From: Zeus faber | Lineage: Eukaryota > Chordata > Actinopteri > Zeiformes > Zeidae | Direction of reading: 5' to 3' | Length of the DNA stretch: 64,000 nt | NCBI GenBank assembly: GCA_960531495.1 | Contig: OY482851.1 | Location: 16,456,321-16,520,320, forward strand | In this document: positions 12,674 through 23,876 of the stretch, piece after piece | How the letters are laid out: every line of letters begins with the position of its first letter | Numbering within the stretch: the first letter of the stretch is position 1 | Made by a program: the position numbers and the translations under genes | The notes under the pieces: generated by a model | Database searches by the model: none | The model's input: only the letters and a program-made list of their open reading frames with translations | Told to the model about the DNA's origin: nothing

Positions 12674-14953
12674 TCACGCACAGCCATGTACATGCTCCTG
12701 CTTATCCTCTCTGTCTGCATGCAAACACAAATACCCTTAGTCAGTCCAGTTTATGGTTCAGTGGAGTCCATTACGCAACGTCGTAGTCCAAGTAACTCGC
12801 AAGTATACAAGCGGAGCTGTGCTCTCTCTCTCTCTCTCTCTCGTGGAGATGTGTGCCGCCATCGCTGCCCACAAGGCATTGCGGACGTGACGCCTGATCC
12901 GACTTCCCAGACCTGCAGTTAAGAGCGGGGCGTGCATTCAGCGCTGGAGAAAGAACAGCGAAGAGAGCGCCGTGAATATCTGCCATCAGGCTCAATATGG
13001 AGATTCCTGGGCTTGTTTCCCTCCAAGAAATGTACTCGTGCCTGCCCTCCTTTATATAATACGCTAATAATCACTGACAGATTAGGGGCATCAATGATAC
13101 ACAAATGTCATGTAATCATGATTATCTATTGTTACATGGAGGATGTTAGGATATTAAACAGGAAAGTAGAATTGGTTTAGAAAACAGTTGTCTGTCATGT
13201 GTATCATGTTTCCTCGATGCATGGAGGCTCACTACCGAGGCACTGAGGGTGGACTGTAACCTCCTTTATGTTGACTACATCATGCAAAATAGCGGGATAG
13301 CTGGGCCACAGGATCCTGCAGGGCACAGTGCAAATGAAAAATAAAAGAGCAAGAGAGACAGAGAGATGGAGGGAGGGAGGGAGGGAGCAGATGCGTAGCA
13401 GCAGAGATGGACAATGTAAGCGTGTTCTGGCATTTTGCATTTGCAGAGAATCCCATTGAATTTGCTTATTGAAACTTCGGGCGTCAGATCAAGATCTATC
13501 GGCCCAGGAAGGAGACAAGTAACACGTTGAGGCTTTATGGCCGCCTCTTGAATTGATGCAAAGCGTTTCCTCTTAATTCCTCGCTGTGTGATCATTCCTG
13601 CGCTGATGCCTCTCGTCTTGTTTCCGCGTCGGTCTCTCCGACTCCCAGGTGACGTCCCAGAGGATGCAGGGCGTGTTGCTGCTGGTGTTCGCCAAGTACT
13701 ATCATCTGCCGTTCCTCCGAGGAGTCCAGACTGAGACCACCCGCACCGGCCTGGGGGGTTACTGGGTGAGCGGCCTTCTGACACCCCATGGTATTGTCCT
13801 GACACAGGGAGATATGGAGCAGACACTCCATATCTCCCTGTGTTGTACAAGGCCGCACCAGCACCATTTTTAATAATGATGTTTGATAGTATGATCTGTA
13901 CAAACTATATCCCTTTGCATCCTGTTATAGCTGATTATTTATTGTATATTGCTGTTACATCTACTGACCAGAGGGTGGTGCTGTAACCCATATAAAGGAT
14001 ATATTTTAGATTATATTATTTTATCTTCTTCTTCTTTCGTATTAATTTTATATATGATATAAATATTATATATACACAGTACTGTGCACAAGAGTGAGGC
14101 CAGACCCTGAGGCTAACATAAAGCCTGTACAAGTATTTTTTTTTAAACACAATGGAATTATCTCAAGCGTTTTGACGACACCTCAATCCAATGTCAAACA
14201 CTGACCCTTTATCACACAACTGCTGCGTCTGCGCCGCCGTCGTCGCTGAGCGTGAACAGACCTGTGGAGTGAGGCAGCGCGCAGTCTTTCGTCAATTCTC
14301 GCCGCCCTCCTTCCTGCATGAACGCAGATAGGCATCAGCATAATCAGCATGTTATTTGCCATGGGGAGGGGGAGGCAGCGGGAGGAAATTCTGTCACATC
14401 CTGTCCTCACAGTGCACACATTAGCGCTCGCGTTAAATATTGATAACCTCCTTCACCGAAGCACACCGGATACGCTCGCCACTCTGTCTCTTCACGTTCG
14501 CCACAGAACTCGGTGAAACCGCTCGGACAGCGCAGGCGTCTGTTCGCCGTCTGTTCGCCGTCTGTTCGCCATTTGTGTTCTGTCCGTCCCGCACACATTC
14601 CCGTCCATGTTCCCTCTGCTGGGTCATAACCGGCCGCTTGGACCGAATCACATAGTCAACGTAAATAGATTGACCCATCTTCATCCTTAATCCCTGCACT
14701 AAAATACTCTCCCTTTTTTTTTTTAACCAGGGGAATAAAGGAGGAGTGAGTGCTCGCATGTCCGTGTTTGGTCACACTATCTGCTTCCTAAACTGCCACC
14801 TGCCAGCTCACATGGAAAACTCAGACCAGCGCATGGAGGACTTTGAGAGCATCTTGCAGCAGCAGCAGTTTGAGGGCCAGGCGGCCACAGGGGTGCTGGA
14901 CCATGAGTGAGTTGACGCCACGTCTCACGCACACAATTCAGTTTTTCAGCAAA

Positions 14954-14990
<37 letters not shown>

Positions 14991-17900
14991 CTCTCTCTCT
15001 CTATCCACATCTATATGCACAGACGGAGTGGTCCCGTTTCATGGTCACCTCACAAGTTTGGTCGTTGCGTGTCGAACGTCTGATAGTCATCTTGTTTTTC
15101 CCACAGCATCGTGTTCTGGTTTGGAGATCTGAACTTCCGTATTGACGACCTCGAAATGCAAGTCGTGAAATCAGCCATTGACAATAACAAGCTGTCGGTG
15201 CTTTGGGAGAAGGACCAGGTAAAAGTCAAAAGGTTATTTTGTGCAAAAAGGATTGTCGGGTTGTTTTGCCTTTTGTGTGAGACGTTGCCCTTCCGATTGC
15301 TCTGTTGTTCCAGTGCAGCCTTGATAATAGCAGGCATGTTGGATGCGCGTTCACATACATTCTCTAAACTTGCCGTCACCTCACATAGTGATTTGATGTT
15401 GCCGTGTCAGTAAATATGGGCTCAGTGAAAACTTAACACTTCCCCCTTCTCAATCTTTAATCTGAATCTTCTCTGCTCGAACCCAGAATCGCGAGAGTGG
15501 CGCCGCCCCTTGCGGCCGCCTGCACGAGCACCCCGCGTCGATTACGCACATTTGAGTATTTTTCGTATTTTTCGAGCTTATAGAGCTTATTGTGCATAAT
15601 CACCGGGTGTCATGACATTTCACTGCATATATGTATGACCATATATGTATGTATGTGACAAATAATCTCTTGAACTTGAACTTGAACTTGAATATCAGTT
15701 GTACCGTCAGTCAGGCAATGCAGTGTGTGGCCAGTGCCACTAGAGGGCACGGTGGGCTTACAAATATTTAAAAAAATAAAACAGACAAAGTCGTCTCCTC
15801 TAAAAACGTCTTGATCTGTGCAGCTCAACATGGCCAAAGACAGTGAGACCGTCTTAGAGGGATTCCATGAGGGACCACTCAGATTCTCTCCCACATACAA
15901 GTTTGATGTTGGGACAGATACATACGACACAAGGTTTGTGGTGCACAAAAGGTTTGATTTGTCCGGCCTTTATGACAAAAACACGACTTTAAATCCAAAC
16001 GTAACGAAGTGTGACTTTAAATTTGTTGATGTTCGTGTGGCTCCTTCCTACTTTCTCCCTCGTTCTGTCCCTTCCACCCTATTTATCCTCCTCCCTTTCG
16101 CTCTCTCCAGCGGGAAAAAGCGAAAGCCTGCATGGACCGACAGGATACTGTGGCGCCTGAGGGCCACCGCTCCGGCGGGCGCGGCCCAAAATGCGGGGAA
16201 GCGTGGCTCTATGTCGGGTTTGACCAGCGGGGCCAAAGTCACGCAGCACTGCTACCGCAGCCACATGGAGTACACCGTCAGCGACCACAAGCCAGTCTCC
16301 TCCATCTTCACACTACAGGTGCAGTAGGCCAGGCGGAACATCGCGGGTTTCCCTTTGTCGTTAATGACATTGCCGCTTTGCCGCGTTAATCACCCGCTTC
16401 TCCACAGTTTCCGTACAAAGTGGATGTCCCGCTGGTGACGCTGATCGTGGACGACGAGTGGAACAGCATTGCGGACGCTCTCGTCAGGTTTAAAGTCGCC
16501 CCCAACTTCGCTCGCAGCTCCTGGGACTGGATAGGGCTCTACAAGGTAACGGAGCTTCGCCTCCTTGGACCCCCGCACCCGTAACACCCACCCTCCTTTT
16601 ACTTCACTCAAGAGATTTGTGTCCCGCGCTTCCGTAGGTAGGATTCAAACACCACAAGGATTATGTGGGGTATGTCTGGGCCAAGCAGGAGGAAGGTGAT
16701 TTCCTTCGACAAGAGCATCAGGTGATGAACAAACGTGTACGCCAAGCTTTTTTTTTTTTTTATGAACATTATATTTTACATTCACTTCATCCTTTTTTTT
16801 TTCCTAACTAACATTTTCCAGGTGACCTTTACCGAGGAGGAGTTGCCAAAGGGCTCCGGGGATTTTATTCTGGGTTACTATAGCAACAACATGAGCTCCA
16901 TCGTGGGAGTAACGGAGCCATTTCAGGTGAATAGGACACTTTTTACTTTTATCACAGAAAGAAAAAAACGATTTGGCGTTGTTCTAACAGACTTACACTC
17001 ATCCTTCACGCACATTTTAACAAAAATGACTGCAAGGTTAACATGGAGGTGAATAAGTAAAAGAGAGAAATGAGTGTTGTGTTGCATAGATTAGGAGAAT
17101 AGAACCCCTTAGAAAAGAAATGAGGTCCTTCTCGTCGGCGCAGCAGAGGGAGCTGTCCTAAAAGGAGGACAGCGGGACAGGATACAGGATAGCAGAGGAT
17201 CCAGGGTAACTCCATCATAGTCAGCCCCGAGCAGTGGGGAAGGTTACCCACGACTATAAATATGACAGAATAAGGAATTCCAGGGTACAGTATATGATGC
17301 GGTACGTATGGTGAGAGGCCGCTCAGGAAATATTCAGGAAAATAGGGCAAGACGCGGAGAGAACGACGCAGTTTAAAAGGGAAAGTGAATCGCACATGCA
17401 AAAATATTGTGGAGAGATCAGACAAATGATGTCAAGTTGTGCAAGACAGCGACCGCAGAGTAGAGGGGCAACCAAAAGAACCAAAAGCTGGAGTCGACAT
17501 CAGTGACAGTTGGTGCTGTTGTCACTTTTTTTTTTTCAACTCATCACGGGCCTCCTTCCTGTATGAATCGCCATCATTACTATATTATAATATAACTATA
17601 CCATATTACATAGGGCGGCAGTGGCGCAGATCATCCAGTAACCAGAGGGTTCCTGGTTTTGATCCCGGCTCCCCCTGGCAGCACCTCGAAGTGTGAGCAA
17701 GACGCTCAACCCTTGACTGCTCCTGAAGAGCTGGTGTGCTCCTTGCACGGTTGCCGCTGCATCGATGTATGAATGTGTGTGTGAATGGGTGAATGTGAGG
17801 CGTGTACTGTGAAGCGCTTTGAGGGGTTGTAAGACTAGGAAAGTGCTTTATAAATGCAGTCCATTTACCATTACTGACCACTCGTCTCGCACTTCCACCT

Positions 17901-18257
17901 CCGCCTCAACCTCCTCTCCCACCCCTCGCCCACCCGCAGATCCTGCTCCCCGCATTGGGCCACGACGCCAGTGCCTCCGACAGCTCCGACTTCAGCTCAG
18001 AGGACGACAGCACCGTCGTCCTGATGAGGACCCGGTCCCGCAGCCCCAGCCCAGGGGCGGGGCGGCACCGCGGCAGCCCCGTCCGCAGCCGCGGTGGGAG
18101 CCCGGCGCCGGCCAAAAAGCGCGGGCTGGGTCTCGCCGGCGGCTCCGGCGACGCCGCCAAGAACAACTCCACAGAGTGCCCAGCAGAGGGCAGCGGCGAC
18201 CCGCCCTCTGGCCCCGAGGGGAAACCGCCAGCTGTAGCTCAGGATCCAGGGTTGTGA
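8203..18257 (+). CDS. inpp5j: Phosphatidylinositol polyphosphate 5-phosphatase A (PIPP/INPP5J)
   Basis: The family removes the 5-phosphate from PI(4,5)P2, PI(3,4,5)P3 and soluble inositol phosphates and dampens PI3K/AKT signalling at membrane ruffles. Coding exons: 8213-8691, 10074-10181, 10442-10550, 13649-13765, 14731-14906, 15107-15218, 15824-15933, 16111-16318, 16408-16545, 16638-16721, 16822-16926, 17940-18257; 687 residues, all phases consistent. Residues 1-160 are Pro/Ser-rich. The 5-phosphatase domain (about 161-473) has TWNVG (165), GLQE (196), FWFGDLNF (333-340), PAWTDR (410-415) and SDHKP (461-465). The SKICH domain is about 474-582. The tail carries RSRSPSP-type motifs like the human 14-3-3-binding sites. 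The start at 8213 follows an acceptor at 8201-8202, implying an upstream non-coding exon. Intron 1 has a GC donor. Human INPP5J also neighbours SELENOM. The short Pro-rich region (human is longer) may miss an upstream exon. Confidence 0.93.
8692..10073 (+). other. inpp5j: GC-AG intron 1 of inpp5j
   Basis: The donor reads CAG|GCAAGT and the acceptor GACAG|GGTGC. Only this junction joins EDF to [10 protein letters not shown] in frame; no GT donor nearby preserves both frame and family sequence. GC-AG introns with a near-perfect remaining consensus are a known minor class. Confidence 0.8.
11078..11136 (+). repeat. (TG)n microsatellite
   Basis: About 29 TG units in inpp5j intron 3. Its translation gives Cys-Val repeats, which is a simple-repeat artefact. 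Confidence 0.95.
11507..11630 (+). repeat. (CT)n-rich compound microsatellite
   Basis: Imperfect (CT)n with GTCT and ATCG interruptions arranged quasi-periodically, in inpp5j intron 3. Confidence 0.9.
12411..12671 (+). repeat. Two (CA)n tracts, inpp5j intron 3
   Basis: Pure CA tracts at about 12411-12455 and 12632-12671, separated by ordinary intron sequence. Confidence 0.9.
13765..13859 (+). other. Long hairpin at the exon 4 donor of inpp5j
   Basis: An 18-base arm at 13802-13819 is the exact reverse complement of 13826-13843, with a six-base loop. Outside it, GCGGCCTT (13770-13777) pairs with AAGGCCGC (13849-13856), and GGT at 13765-13767, which includes the splice-donor GT, pairs with ACC at 13857-13859. 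The two outer segments are separated from the inner stem by an asymmetric internal loop. Confidence 0.75.
14957..15002 (+). repeat. (CT)n microsatellite, inpp5j intron 5
   Basis: About 23 CT units with a single interruption, directly downstream of exon 5. Confidence 0.9.
15488..15692 (+). repeat. Interspersed repeat with (CTTGAA)n tail, copy A
   Basis: Contains 'ccccttgcggccgcctg', 'gtgcataatcaccgggtgt' and 'tgcatatatgtatga', ending in a repeated CTTGAA tail. The same blocks appear in reverse complement at about 39484-39622. It lies in inpp5j intron 6. The oligonucleotide tail suggests a LINE/SINE 3' end. Confidence 0.6.
17613..17870 (+). repeat. tRNA-derived SINE in last inpp5j intron
   Basis: Starts GGGCGGCAGTGGCGCAGATC with a degenerate A/B-box head (tttgatcccggc), continues with 'ctcaacccttgactgctcct' and 'gtgaatgggtgaatgtgagg', and ends with 'gtgaagcgctttgaggggtt' and 'tataaatgcagtccatttacc'. 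This is the familiar body and tail of a widespread teleost SINE. It lies in the intron before the final coding exon. Confidence 0.8.
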
Positions 18258-19405
18258 TGAAGATCTCTCTTTTCAGTTTCCTCTGTGTTTTATTTTGTAC
18301 GTGCACTGTATGCCATTATTTCAGGACTAAGCATAGCCATCCGTTTTATTAAGAAGGATTACTTGGCCTTGGTAATTTTTCCCCAAGGCGTCCATTGTCC
18401 TTTTTTTTTTGTAATTTGTATGCCTCTCCCTTTGTCCTCCTGTTCTGTCTAATCTTCCCTCTCAGGCTTACATACGACAGGGAGCTCACTCTGGCTTTAG
18501 AGAATCCTAAGAGCATTGACCCAAATCAACCTGTACCAAATCAACCCAATCAAACTGAACGGTTACTCTTACCAATAATACAATCATCGTCTGAATATTT
18601 TGAAGCTGTGCATGGCTTTGCTCAATTGATTTTGTCAGCACATTATATCTGCGAGAATGTCAAAACATTCCACCTACGGGGAGGACAGCACATTTGGCTC
18701 GGAGAAATGAAATGTCACGACACCCCCGCCCCCCCCCAAAAAGCTCTGCATACGTTACAGAATGTTACGTCCACCGCCGCTCGATGAAATCGAAAAATTT
18801 TACGTCTCCAAAAGTGTGGTCACAGAACGAGGGCCGTAGAGTTCACCGCACTCCTGATTCTGTTAATTCCAGCGATCATATACTGTTTAGAGAACTATGT
18901 CAATAATTAACATGTGTGATAATGTTTACCAGAGAACTCATTCAGCAGATGCAAATTGACACTTCGTCCAGAAAACACACACTTACATTTCCTGCCAACA
19001 CGTATACCTCAGTATGAGTTTCTGGCCCCGACCTGACTCCTTGAATCATAAAGGTAACTTTCAACACAGACGTTCGCAGTCGTGATTTGCATTGAATTCT
19101 ACTACGGTGGCGGTGGAATTCCATGGCTTTATCTTTATCACACGTTTCTCTCGTTTCATACATGAACTTTTTCTGCCCCCCCCCCCCCCCCCCCGCACCC
19201 TCCTCCCTCTCATTTCATTGTGGATCTCTTCCCTGTGGTCGTGATAATTAGCTGACAATGTTCTGTCACTAGAAGTGATGTGTTGGATTTGGTAGCTTGT
19301 GAACTCTTAAGTACCACCTTGTAACAATGGGCTGTTAGATTAGGACAGTGTGTAACCTCATTGTGTATGTGTGCAACCATCTCTTCTTTTTCTGCGTATG
19401 TGCAC

Positions 19406-19496
<91 letters not shown>

Positions 19497-20702
19497 CGCA
19501 CGCCTTTCTCTTTTTATCAAATTGATTGTGTGGGTATTAGGGTTTTGGATGTGTGAATGTGTAGCTCGTTCCGAGTGGAAAAAAAAAAATATGTGAATGC
19601 CTTTGCATTTGCTGCTCGACATACTGTACATTCCAGTACTGTGACTTTGTGCTGTAGAGTGCTGTTTTTCGACTCCTCTTTGTAAAAACCTGTGGCTGTT
19701 GAGAAGTGTTTGAGTCTTGGTGAGGACGTTAAAAAGGGTGGGGGAAAAAAAAAAAATCAAAGTAAATGTTTAGATGAGTGAAATTCAGGATCATTTTGCG
19801 AGTGTGAAATTGTATTTATTTGATTCAGTTTGATCGTGCATTTATGCTTTTCGGAGCTATACACTGCGGCTGACCTTTGTAACAGAGTGACATGTTTTAA
19901 ATAGATTAGGTGGTCTGAACTTTGTCATATATAAGGAAATGCACTATGGTCAGTGATGTACTTTCCACATTGTCAACTTTATCAATACAGTGCAAAAATA
20001 CGTGGCTATACATATGTGTTAAGATCTTGGGAAAAGATACGTCTAAAGAATGTTGTATTAATATATGTTCTAAATAGAGGAGTTTGTATTTAAATATAAA
20101 TATATAACACAGTTTAAATATAAATCAGATGACAATCTACGCCATAAAGATTATTGTATTTAGATCATTCATTTATTTTCTTATTTAATTCTGTGAAATG
20201 AGCCTGAATTCTGCTGGCCAGTGAGGGGGAATTATTTCAAAACAAATGCGACAGTGATATTAAATCCATATTTTTATTTATATGTTTCAGGGTGGAGAAA
20301 ACCTCAGGTTTTCACCGGAGAAAAATTCAGACAAAGTATTACCTTGTTTTTTTTTTTTGCTGTGAACAGTGACGATTGTTTTAACTCAGCATGTCGTGCA
20401 CGAGTGAGATGAAGTTGCGTCACGGAGGGTTGGCGTTCCGGGCTGTACATCCAAGAGCTCGGCCTTAGGTTTGTTTTTTCCCAATGAAAAAAAACTTCTG
20501 TAACTGTCAAAAGGAAATACACAACTCCCCTTCACGCTTGGCTGTCTGTGTGGTTGTGTTGTGTTTGTTCTCGTTTTCAAAATCAAGATGGTTAAGAGGT
20601 AAATCCCTTAAATTCACCACCCACCTGCAAAAATTGCAACAACCGGAGCTCAAATTAGAAAACCTTTAAATGGCACAAGTGAGACCTTTGGGGTTCAATA
20701 AA
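18258..20702 (+). other. inpp5j: Putative inpp5j 3' UTR
   Basis: No other gene is seen after the stop. The first canonical AATAAA is at 20697-20702, so a long, AU-rich 3' UTR is possible. It contains poly-C at 19177-19194 and a (GT)n tract of about 84 bases at 19408-19491. The true cleavage site cannot be fixed without transcript data. Confidence 0.4.
19408..19491 (+). repeat. (GT)n microsatellite
   Basis: Pure GT repeat of about 42 units within the probable inpp5j 3' UTR or just downstream of it. Confidence 0.95.
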
Positions 20703-22370
20703 ATTAGATTTTTTATTTTTTTATTTTAATTGTTGGTGATATGGTTGGAACGTACCAAACCCAAATCATCCCCAGAGGCAACGCCTGATGTGCCTTGCAT
20801 CATCCTTTTGTAGTTCGATACTGCCCACCCTTGCACAAGTCTGGCCATCGATGAATGATGCAACACTAAAATGATGTTGATGGGATCGGTTTTCGTGACA
20901 CGCAAAAAAAAAAAACACGACTCTGTTTGAATGGTTTACACTTACAAGGTATTTTGGCTTTGTGGTGCGGAGAGCACAGCTGTTACTTCCCCCCCCCCCC
21001 CATCGCAGACCCGGTGGATTCCCTGTTCTATGTGCTCCATGATGCAACACCGGGCTGGGATTGAGCCGGTTCGGGACTTAATAAACAACCTATAAAAATG
21101 TCACAGTGACAAACACAAGTTTACGTGAGGATTGCTTTTGGGATGACTGTGGATGAGCAAATATGTACACTGAAAACGCAAAACAACAAGAAGGGTTAAA
21201 GTTTTACGGATCACCGTTTGCGTATGTTGAGATAGTACAAACACATAATGAATATCACAGAGATTTCACACACAGGAACCGTTGCCCCCCTGTCAGCAGT
21301 TTTGCTGGAAGAAGAACCGGCCTATTTATACCAAAGCAACTTTTAAAAATAGTAGTAATGAGCTGGGTCCCCTCTTTGTCTTTCGCGTATCAAATGCACT
21401 TGGCGGTGCAGCTTTTGGAAGCGAAGCAGCCAGAGACGTGTGCTGTAAGAGGAGTTCATCTGCAGTGCTTTCCCTGTCCTAAAAGGTAACCCATGTTCGG
21501 AGTCCGATCTTGTAATCGAGTTAGAAAAAGGGTCATTTCTGGCCTGAGGGATAAAGGTGAGTCGGGAGCTTTTGTAATGGAGTAAAATTCAGTTATGAAT
21601 GAGATGGTGAAAGCCGTGCCTTTGGCATTTTTTCCGTTGTCCTGTTTTCACTTTGCATAAACTTGTTTTCCAGTCCTGCAGGACCTACTGTCGTTGCCGA
21701 TCAGAACGTTGATGTTTACCTTTCATAGTCTAGTACCACATAGTAAATAAATATTTACAAACGCACATGCGAGTTGGTCGCAGGGGCCTTCTCAACACTC
21801 ACCGTTCTTTTCCTTTTGACAGATTTCTACAAACACACTCGTCTTTTTCCATCGTCAAAGGCGACGGGAGAGTTCACCGCTGGTTTTGCTTTTTTGTTGT
21901 GGTTTTGTACGTGACGGAAACCAACATGTGGACAAAGGACAAAAAAGAAAAAGATGACACAAAATACTTGGCTGTTAAAAATCCCCCCCCAGCTGTTTGA
22001 TCTGACAAAGCAAAGAAAGACGGCCAATGCTTTTTCAATGATCTTGACTGGAGTGTTCAATGGTCAAATGGTCAATATTGACACAGCGGCTTACATGTGC
22101 CACAGTTTGCAGAAGATTACGGATGAACAAATCCAGTTCCAACACTGTAATGTCACACAGGCCTTTCTAAAAGCCTCCTCGAAGCGTTCATTGTAAATAT
22201 TTTAGATAATTTCAACGTCATTTTCATACATATGAAATGGTAAAAATGAAAATCATCTGTTAAATGATTTGACAGTATTCTTTATATATATATATATAGT
22301 AGTATTATATAGTATTAGTATATAGTACAATAATATATAGTATTATAGTATTCTTTATATATATATATAT
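20703..22370. other. Intergenic, no gene seen
   Basis: A/T-rich sequence with poly-A and poly-C runs. Short open frames here show no recognisable domain or splice context. Confidence 0.5.
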
Positions 22371-22371
22371 A

Positions 22372-22478
<107 letters not shown>

Positions 22479-22639
22479 ATAGAGAACGTGGAAAGTTCCT
22501 GGCATCAGACTGAGATCTGATTGATAGTACATTTTGATTGGATTCTCGCTTCCATCCTGATATTCCCCCAGAGGGTGTATCCCAGGGATTGCATTACCTG
22601 CTGGGACCCTGTCTGGGATTGGTTGTTGGAAACATTGGA

Positions 22640-23110
22640 TTACAGCTTTATCTTATATCTTATATCTTACATAATTCATCTTATATGTTATATATTTCAT
22701 CTTACATCTTATGTATTTTATGTTATATCTTATATATTTTATCTTGTATATTTTATCTTGTATCTTATATCTCATATCTTATATGTTTTATCTGATATAT
22801 TTTATCTTATATCTTATATATTTTATCTTATATCTTATATCGTATATATATATATATATTACATCTTATATCTTATATATTTTATCTTATATCTTATATC
22901 TTATATATTTATTACATCTTATCTTATATCTTGTATATTTTATCTTGTATCTTATATATTTCATATTTTATCTTATATATTTCATATTTTATATTATATC
23001 TTATATATGTCATCTTATCTTATATAAGTTATCTTATATCTTACATATTATATAGTTTTTTCTGATAAATTTCATCTTATATATGATGTCATATATTATA
23101 TCTTATATCT
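22640..23110 (+). repeat. AT-rich minisatellite (TATCTTATATNTT units)
   Basis: About 470 bases built almost only from variants of TCTTATATCT and TATATTTTATCT. Two overlapping frames stay open because the unit lacks stops, giving Leu/Ile/Ser/Tyr repeats. The repeat ends abruptly at a CpG-rich sequence that leads to mat2a. Confidence 0.9.
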
Positions 23111-23876
23111 TCATTCTAGTCGCACCATCAAGTTCAACACAGAACAATGCGACGACTCCAGACAGGCTGATGAAACGGATGATGCGAGACGCGTGAACGA
23201 TTCGTCCGTCGCGAACGGACATTTTAAAGGAGCGGGTGCGGGTTGCGCGGATGCTGTTCCCGGCCGAATTCGAGCGGCGACGAGTCGCGAATCCGACGAA
23301 AGGAAGCCGTTTTGTTGCCTTCGGTTCGTGGACAAAGGCCGCCACCGAGACTTGGATCCCGACGCACATCGGGCGTTCCACCGCAGTACTCTTCACCGAA
23401 GTGCATGACGCTTTCAAGACGATGCGGCGGCTGGAGGGCGTTTGTTGACATTATTCAGCCTGAATCGATGACTTTTGAGCCAGTTTAACATATTTGGCGA
23501 GAAGCCTTTGTCCAACGGGGCCGAAACGACTCCTTCCGACTCGCGTTCACGGCTCCGCAGAAGTCCCCCCCCCCCCCTCCTCGCTCACCGTGCGAAGACA
23601 GTCGAACGAATCCTTTTTTTTTTTTTAATGAGTCATTCGTCTGAACCCGAATCTCGAAAAAGAGTAGGAGCGCTCATCGCTCCTCTCCCCCCCCCCGGAT
23701 GGGTGGAATGGTATCGTCCGCCGCTGCGTGACGTCAGACCTCTGCCCTTCCAAAGGATAAATTCTCGAGCGCTGCGCCACGGACCGGGTGTGCGTTGACT
23801 TTACCGGCGGCCGCAGTTGGAGTCGAGACGATACCGACATTTCACCATTTCTCTCAATTTGCAGGAGGCGCGAACG
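23111..23876 (+). promoter_or_regulatory. mat2a: CpG-rich upstream region of mat2a
   Basis: Many CpG dinucleotides from about 23120 to the start codon, continuing into intron 1 to about 24600, fit the CpG-island promoter of a housekeeping gene. A perfect CRE palindrome TGACGTCA lies at 23729-23736, about 150 bases before the ATG. The segment 'tctctcaatttgcag' ending at 23863 looks like a splice acceptor, so the 5' UTR may be split. The transcription start is not identified. Confidence 0.6.

Noticed and set aside
19335..19760. His-Thr repeat open frame
   Set aside because: Simple translation of the (GT)n microsatellite.
22521..23055. Long open frames encoding Leu/Ile/Tyr/Ser repeats, looking like a membrane protein
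   Set aside because: Produced by the stop-free TATCTTATAT minisatellite; open in two overlapping frames, no splice or start context.
23119..23450. Possible exon after TTCATTCTAG with several open frames
   Set aside because: All frames hit stops or lack a donor and no family matches; treated as CpG-rich upstream sequence of mat2a.
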